This document shows, one piece after another, positions 7,507 to 10,375 of a stretch of 10,375 nt of DNA (its first letter is position 1; each line of letters begins with the position of its first letter). The position numbers and the translations under genes were made by a program. The notes beneath the pieces are model-generated. The model saw only the letters and a program-made list of their open reading frames with translations, did no database searches and was not told the DNA's origin. The stretch lies in NCBI GenBank assembly GCA_017411665.1, contig JAFQPT010000300.1, forward strand, positions 1 to 10,375. Direction: 5' to 3'. The stretch is from Oscillospiraceae bacterium (lineage in GTDB: Bacteria; Bacillota_A; Clostridia; Oscillospirales; Oscillospiraceae).

Positions 7507-8708
7507 TGCTCAATCAGCTGCGAATTAAGTTCGTAGCCGTTGTCATGCTGATCGCAACCATTCTGGTTATATTACTTCTCAGTCTGCTGTATCATTCCAC
7601 CGCATCACACTTAAGAGCAGACAACATTGAAATGATGCAGTCCGTCAACGACTTCAGCCCACCCAACGGGTTTCCTCCCGTTGTGTCCGGCCCCGATGAC
7701 AGACTGCATTATTTTATACTCAGTAAAACCGAATATGGTGATGTGATTGCAATCGACAATACCGGCTTTGATTTAACGGACCCGTCTACTCTGGAGAGAC
7801 TCTATGATTATGTCTCCAAACAACCCGAAGAAGTCGGAGTCCTTCGTAAATACGCACTGCGCTATTTACATGTAGGAACATCCCGTTATGACGTCTATAT
7901 TTTTTCCGATATTTCCGAAGAGATCGACATCCTCAATCATCTTCAGATTAATATCACGATTCTTGGATGCGTTGCGCTCTGCATCATCGGTGTAATCAGC
8001 CGTGTGCTCAGCAGAGCCATTATGCACCCTGTAGAGCAGGCATGGAACGCGCAAAAGCAGTTCATCGCCGATGCCTCTCACGAGCTGAAAACGCCTTTGA
8101 CCGTAATCACCACCAATATGGACATGCTCAAATCTCCTGACTACACCATTGTGCAAAAAACAGAGCTTGTTCATAACATTTCCTCTATGACCGCTCGTAT
8201 GCGTTCTCTTGTAGATGGTTTGCTGGATTTGGCCAGAGTCGACAATGGCATCATCAAAACAAACTCCGCTGCACTGAATTATTCCGAGCTGGTAGAACAA
8301 AGCGTCCTCCCCTTCGAGCCCATGTTCTTTGAAAGCGGACGGTTTTTGGAATCGGATATCACTCCCAATATTCAGCTGTATGGCAGTGAAATCCATCTGG
8401 CGCAGGTCACTGACATTCTTCTGGACAACGCATTGAAATATTCTTATGAAGGCAGTATCATCCGACTCACTCTGCATCGCCAGGGCAAATACGCCTTGCT
8501 GTGTGTGGAAAGCTCCGGTGACCGGATTTCCCCCGATGACCTCAAAAACATTTTTCACCGCTTCTACACCGTCAACAAATCCCGTACAGGCAGCAGCTAC
8601 GGCTTGGGTCTTTCCATTGCTGAAGCAGTTGTGCGCGAGCATAAAGGCAGAATCTGGGCTGAAAGCTCTAAAGGAAAAAATAAATTTTTCGTACGTCTTC
8701 CTCTGTAA
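7506..8708 (+). CDS. Sensor histidine kinase, partner of the OmpR-type regulator
   Basis: This is a membrane histidine kinase of 400 aa. Transmembrane helix 1 is about residues 8-29. An extracytoplasmic domain of roughly 115 residues follows. Helix 2 is about 147-166. The H-box FIADASHELKTPL (phosphorylated H192) follows after only about 20 residues, so there is no room for a normal HAMP domain. The ATPase domain has the N-box DILLDNALKYS (N308), an F-box region around IFHRFYTVNKS (349-359) and the G2 box GLGLSIA (366-372). The G1 box reads VESSGDRI (334-341): the usual Asp of DxGxG is Ser336 and the second Gly is Arg340. Kinases of this group often vary here (NxG), so activity is not excluded. 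It starts on the last base of the regulator's stop codon, and the ribosome binding site GGAGGT lies in the end of that gene. The signal is unknown. Confidence 0.95.
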   Translation: MLNQLRIKFVAVVMLIATILVILLLSLLYHSTASHLRADNIEMMQSVNDFSPPNGFPPVVSGPDDRLHYFILSKTEYGDVIAIDNTGFDLTDPSTLERLYDYVSKQPEEVGVLRKYALRYLHVGTSRYDVYIFSDISEEIDILNHLQINITILGCVALCIIGVISRVLSRAIMHPVEQAWNAQKQFIADASHELKTPLTVITTNMDMLKSPDYTIVQKTELVHNISSMTARMRSLVDGLLDLARVDNGIIKTNSAALNYSELVEQSVLPFEPMFFESGRFLESDITPNIQLYGSEIHLAQVTDILLDNALKYSYEGSIIRLTLHRQGKYALLCVESSGDRISPDDLKNIFHRFYTVNKSRTGSSYGLGLSIAEAVVREHKGRIWAESSKGKNKFFVRLPL

Positions 8709-8713
8709 GTTTC

Positions 8714-8744
8714 AACCATCCGCTAAAATGGCGGATGGTTTTTT
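8714..8744 (+). terminator. Intrinsic terminator of the two-component operon
   Basis: AACCATCCGC (8714-8723) and GCGGATGGTT (8731-8740) form a perfect 10-bp stem with a 7-base loop. The T run extends through 8739-8744. It begins six bases after the kinase stop codon. Confidence 0.93.
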
Positions 8745-8865
8745 ATTTATCAAATTGCATATTTATTCATTTCATCTTTTTACGTCATGTATATTCTTTC
8801 CGACGTTTAGATTCCGCTAATGCATATTATATCACCCCGTTAAAAATGCAACATTTTCGATTTTC

Positions 8866-8900
8866 TTTTAACATATTGCACAACTATTTTAACGATATTG
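8866..8900. repeat. Direct repeat upstream of the dehydrogenase promoter
   Basis: TTTTAACATATTG (8866-8878) and TTTTAACGATATTG (8887-8900) are near-identical and start 21 bases apart, two DNA turns. A further GATATTG occurs at 8931-8937 inside the promoter spacer. The arrangement fits a binding site for a dimeric regulator such as an OmpR-type protein, but this is inference in AT-rich DNA. Nothing else recognisable lies in the gene-free stretch 8745-8998 apart from the promoter. Confidence 0.4.
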
Positions 8901-8918
8901 TTAAGTTTTTAATTCATA

Positions 8919-8946
8919 TTGACATTATTCGATATTGTGGTATATT
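8919..8946 (+). promoter_or_regulatory. Predicted sigma-A promoter of the dehydrogenase gene
   Basis: TTGACA (8919-8924) and TATATT (8941-8946) lie 16 bases apart, with TGG before the -10 giving an extended element. A start near 8953 leaves a leader of about 46 bases, with AAAGGA (8981-8986) ahead of the ATG at 8999. Confidence 0.7.
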
Positions 8947-8998
8947 GGACTCACGAACCAATTATTTATCAATTCGAACGAAAGGACGGAATCGAAAC

Positions 8999-9799
8999 AT
9001 GGGTTATATGACAGGTAAAACAGTATTAATAACCGGCGGTGGCCGCAGCGTACTCAGCAACGGCAAATGCGGCTCTATTGGCTACGGCATTGCAACCGCA
9101 TACGCCAAGGAAGGCGCAAACATCGCTTTGACCGGCAGAAATATGGATAAATTGATGGCTGCGAAGGAAGAGCTGGAAAGCTTGTACGGTGTTCGCGTTC
9201 TGCCTCTGCAGGCAGATGTGGCTGCCGGTCAGGATAACGAAGTTCTTGTTACCCGTACTGTACGCAAGGTCATCGAAGAATTCGGCAGTCTGGATGTTCT
9301 GATCAATAACGCTCAGGCTTCCGCATCCGGTGTTCCCCTGGTAGACCACACCACCGAACAGTTCGATCTGGCAATGTACTCCGGCCTGTACGCAGCGTTC
9401 TACTATATGAAGGCGGCATACCCCTATCTGGCAATGAGCAAAGGCACTGTGATCAACTTCGCTTCCGGCGCGGGTCTCTTCGGCAACTACGGACAGTCCG
9501 CATATGCAGCAGCTAAGGAAGGCATCCGCGGTATGTCTCGTGTAGCGGCTACCGAATGGACCAAAGACGGCATCGGCGTTTTCGTTGTATGCCCTCTGGC
9601 ATGGACCGCACAGCTTGAAAAGTTCAAGAACGAATTCCCCGATGCATTCGCAGCCAACGTCAAGATGCCTCCCGCAGGCCATTACGGCGACACCGAAACC
9701 GAAATCGGTCGTGTCTGCCTGCGCATTGCACATCCCGACTTCAAGTACATGAGCGGCGAAACACTGACTCTGGAAGGCGGCATGGGTCTGCGTCCTTGA
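8999..9799 (+). CDS. Short-chain dehydrogenase/reductase with an enlarged glycine-rich loop
   Basis: This is a soluble NAD(P)-dependent oxidoreductase of 266 aa. The Rossmann start is VLITGGGR (9-16), but the usual TGxxxGIG loop carries about nine extra residues (SVLSNGKCG) before SIGYGIA. LQADV (70-74) lies after strand 3, and the NNAG motif reads NNAQ (103-106). Catalytic Ser156, Tyr169 and Lys173 (YxxxK) are present with normal spacing. The tetrad Asn expected in helix 4 appears to be Ser128 (MYSGLYAAF). The post-catalytic PG motif reads PL (199-200). The C-terminal LTLEGGMGLRP is typical of the family. The start ATG 8999 follows AAAGGACGG; the frame extends upstream without family resemblance. 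The N-terminus (MGxxxGK, then SIGYGIA) recalls enoyl-ACP reductase FabI, but the active site is YxxxK, not Y-x6-K. The substrate is unknown. The Tad1-like gene follows 62 bases downstream. Confidence 0.92.
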   Translation: MGYMTGKTVLITGGGRSVLSNGKCGSIGYGIATAYAKEGANIALTGRNMDKLMAAKEELESLYGVRVLPLQADVAAGQDNEVLVTRTVRKVIEEFGSLDVLINNAQASASGVPLVDHTTEQFDLAMYSGLYAAFYYMKAAYPYLAMSKGTVINFASGAGLFGNYGQSAYAAAKEGIRGMSRVAATEWTKDGIGVFVVCPLAWTAQLEKFKNEFPDAFAANVKMPPAGHYGDTETEIGRVCLRIAHPDFKYMSGETLTLEGGMGLRP

Positions 9800-9823
9800 T
9801 TTTTCCGTAAAACCGTATACAAT
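9796..9823 (+). promoter_or_regulatory. Possible promoter of the Tad1-like gene
   Basis: TTGATT (9796-9801), overlapping the dehydrogenase stop codon, and TACAAT (9818-9823) are 16 bases apart. No terminator separates the two genes, so the Tad1-like gene could be transcribed both by read-through and from this site. Confidence 0.45.
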
Positions 9824-9861
9824 GAACCTAAACATATGACTTTTAGAAAGGAAGTACAATT

Positions 9862-10221
9862 ATGCGTAAATTGAAGACCATTCAGGACAAGTACCTGCTC
9901 AACCACACTTATGCAACCGATATCCCCGACAAGAGCGGCGCAAACCACTTCTACACCGTTATGGACGCAGAAGATAGACTGATCATGGGCTACATCCGCT
10001 TCCAGCAGGGTGCTCGTGGCGGTCTGGTCCCCCCCAACGGTCTGAGAGACGATGACCTGCTGGAAATCGTTCGTGACCGTCTGACCGGCTTCCAGAACGG
10101 TCCCTTCCCCTGTGAAGAAAATGCAAAAGCTTTGGCAGCTGTGGAAGAAGCACTGACTTGGCTGAAGAAGCGCACCAACGACCGCGCAGAACGCGGTGTT
10201 CTGGGTCACGAAGTCAAATAA
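9862..10221 (+). CDS. Tad1-like cyclic ADP-ribose sponge (anti-Thoeris family homologue)
   Basis: The protein has 119 aa, starts at an ATG with AAAGGA (9847-9852) nine bases upstream, and has no signal peptide or membrane helix. The central and C-terminal parts match what I remember of Tad1, the phage protein that binds cyclic ADP-ribose isomers made by Thoeris TIR proteins: MGYIRFQQG (42-50), DDLLEIVRDRLTGFQNGPF (64-82, Ile-Val helix) and EEALTWLKKRTNDRAERGVLG (95-115, hairpin helix). The ligand residues I recall for the Clostridium botulinum phage protein (R57, F82, N92, R109, R113) align at a constant offset of five with R52, F77, N87, R104 and R108 here. The N-terminal 25 or so residues are less typical. 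Such proteins are often annotated as 'ABC transporter ATPase', but no Walker motif is present. No Thoeris, CBASS or phage structural gene lies in the window. The family call is from memory; function in this host is inferred. Confidence 0.78.
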   Translation: MRKLKTIQDKYLLNHTYATDIPDKSGANHFYTVMDAEDRLIMGYIRFQQGARGGLVPPNGLRDDDLLEIVRDRLTGFQNGPFPCEENAKALAAVEEALTWLKKRTNDRAERGVLGHEVK

Positions 10222-10239
10222 ACCATCTCTCTTTATCAT

Positions 10240-10264
10240 AAACCCCACGTAAAACGTGGGGTTT
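10240..10264 (+). terminator. Perfect hairpin after the Tad1-like gene, probable weak terminator
   Basis: AAACCCCACGT (10240-10250) pairs with ACGTGGGGTTT (10254-10264), 11 bp around AAA. Only three T's follow the GC part, then GAATAA, so termination may be partial or the hairpin may protect the mRNA 3' end. Confidence 0.55.
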
Positions 10265-10271
10265 GAATAAC

Positions 10272-10312
10272 GGCCCTATAAGGGCCATAATACCAGCCGC
10301 ACCTGAAGGTGC
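10272..10312. repeat. Two short hairpins between terminator-like stems
   Basis: GGCCCT-ATA-AGGGCC (10272-10286) and GCACC-TGAA-GGTGC (10300 region, 10299-10312) are compact perfect stems. Neither is followed by a T-tract. They lie in tandem between the hairpin at 10240 and the terminator at 10316, and I cannot assign a function. Confidence 0.6.
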
Positions 10313-10315
10313 ATG

Positions 10316-10352
10316 AAAAGTAACGCCAACCGCACGGTAGCGTTACTTTTTT
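10316..10352 (+). terminator. Strong, possibly bidirectional intrinsic terminator
   Basis: AAAAGTAACGC (10316-10326) pairs perfectly with GCGTTACTTTT (10340-10350). ACCG/CGGT (10329-10332 with 10335-10338) continues the stem inside. T's run from 10347 to 10352. On the minus strand the stem ends in TTTTC, so it may also stop transcripts coming from the right. Nothing is recognisable from 10353 to the window end. Confidence 0.85.
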
Positions 10353-10375
10353 ATTACCTATATTTTATTCTGCTA

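Noticed and set aside
8735..8998. 88-residue N-terminal extension of the dehydrogenase frame
   Set aside because: It covers a terminator, a promoter and repeats, has no ribosome binding site at its start, and SDR proteins begin close to the Rossmann strand.
8999..9799. FabI enoyl-ACP reductase
   Set aside because: The N-terminus is similar, but the active site is S156/YxxxK rather than Y-x6-K and the C-terminal half follows the classical SDR pattern.
9862..10221. ABC transporter ATPase, as such proteins are often labelled
   Set aside because: There is no Walker A or B or signature motif, and 119 aa is too short.

Overview
The window looks like chromosomal DNA of a low-to-mid GC Gram-positive anaerobe, most likely a gut Bacillota of the Oscillospiraceae (Faecalibacterium/Subdoligranulum-like). 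The reasons are a full RNase Y gene, near-consensus sigma-A promoters in AT-rich gaps, strong AAGGAG/GGAGGT ribosome binding sites and intrinsic terminators with T-tracts. The taxon is inferred from gene content and style, not proven. No rRNA, tRNA, insertion sequence, CRISPR array or integrase is visible.

Layout. (1) 1-2146, minus strand: tex, an RNA-binding transcription/translation accessory factor, nearly complete and cut by the left edge at its C-terminus. (2) 2180-2254: two back-to-back promoters firing away from each other. (3) 2299-4662, plus: a two-gene operon of a small membrane protein (92 aa) and a 691-aa membrane-anchored protein with a zinc ribbon and 37-residue TPR-like repeats, closed by a strong terminator. 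(4) 4719-5022: a promoter and a leader of about 270 nt with three hairpins and a terminator-like stem. This looks like an attenuator or riboswitch-type control region, or a separate small RNA, ahead of rny. (5) 5023-6576: rny (RNase Y), then a terminator. (6) 6835-8708: an OmpR-family response regulator and its sensor kinase, overlapping by one base (TAATG), then a terminator. (7) 8999-9799: a short-chain dehydrogenase with an enlarged glycine-rich loop. (8) 9862-10221: a 119-aa protein that I recognise as a Tad1 homologue. Tad1 is the phage anti-Thoeris sponge that sequesters cyclic ADP-ribose signals. (9) 10240-10352: four successive hairpins, the last a convincing terminator.

How it fits together. 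Tex and RNase Y are housekeeping RNA-metabolism proteins. The two-component pair is a self-contained signalling operon whose signal is unknown. The dehydrogenase and the Tad1-like gene are adjacent, on the same strand and 62 bp apart, but each has its own plausible promoter. The items most worth attention are the Tad1-like gene in an otherwise non-phage neighbourhood, the structured leader in front of rny, and the unusual dehydrogenase nucleotide-binding loop.
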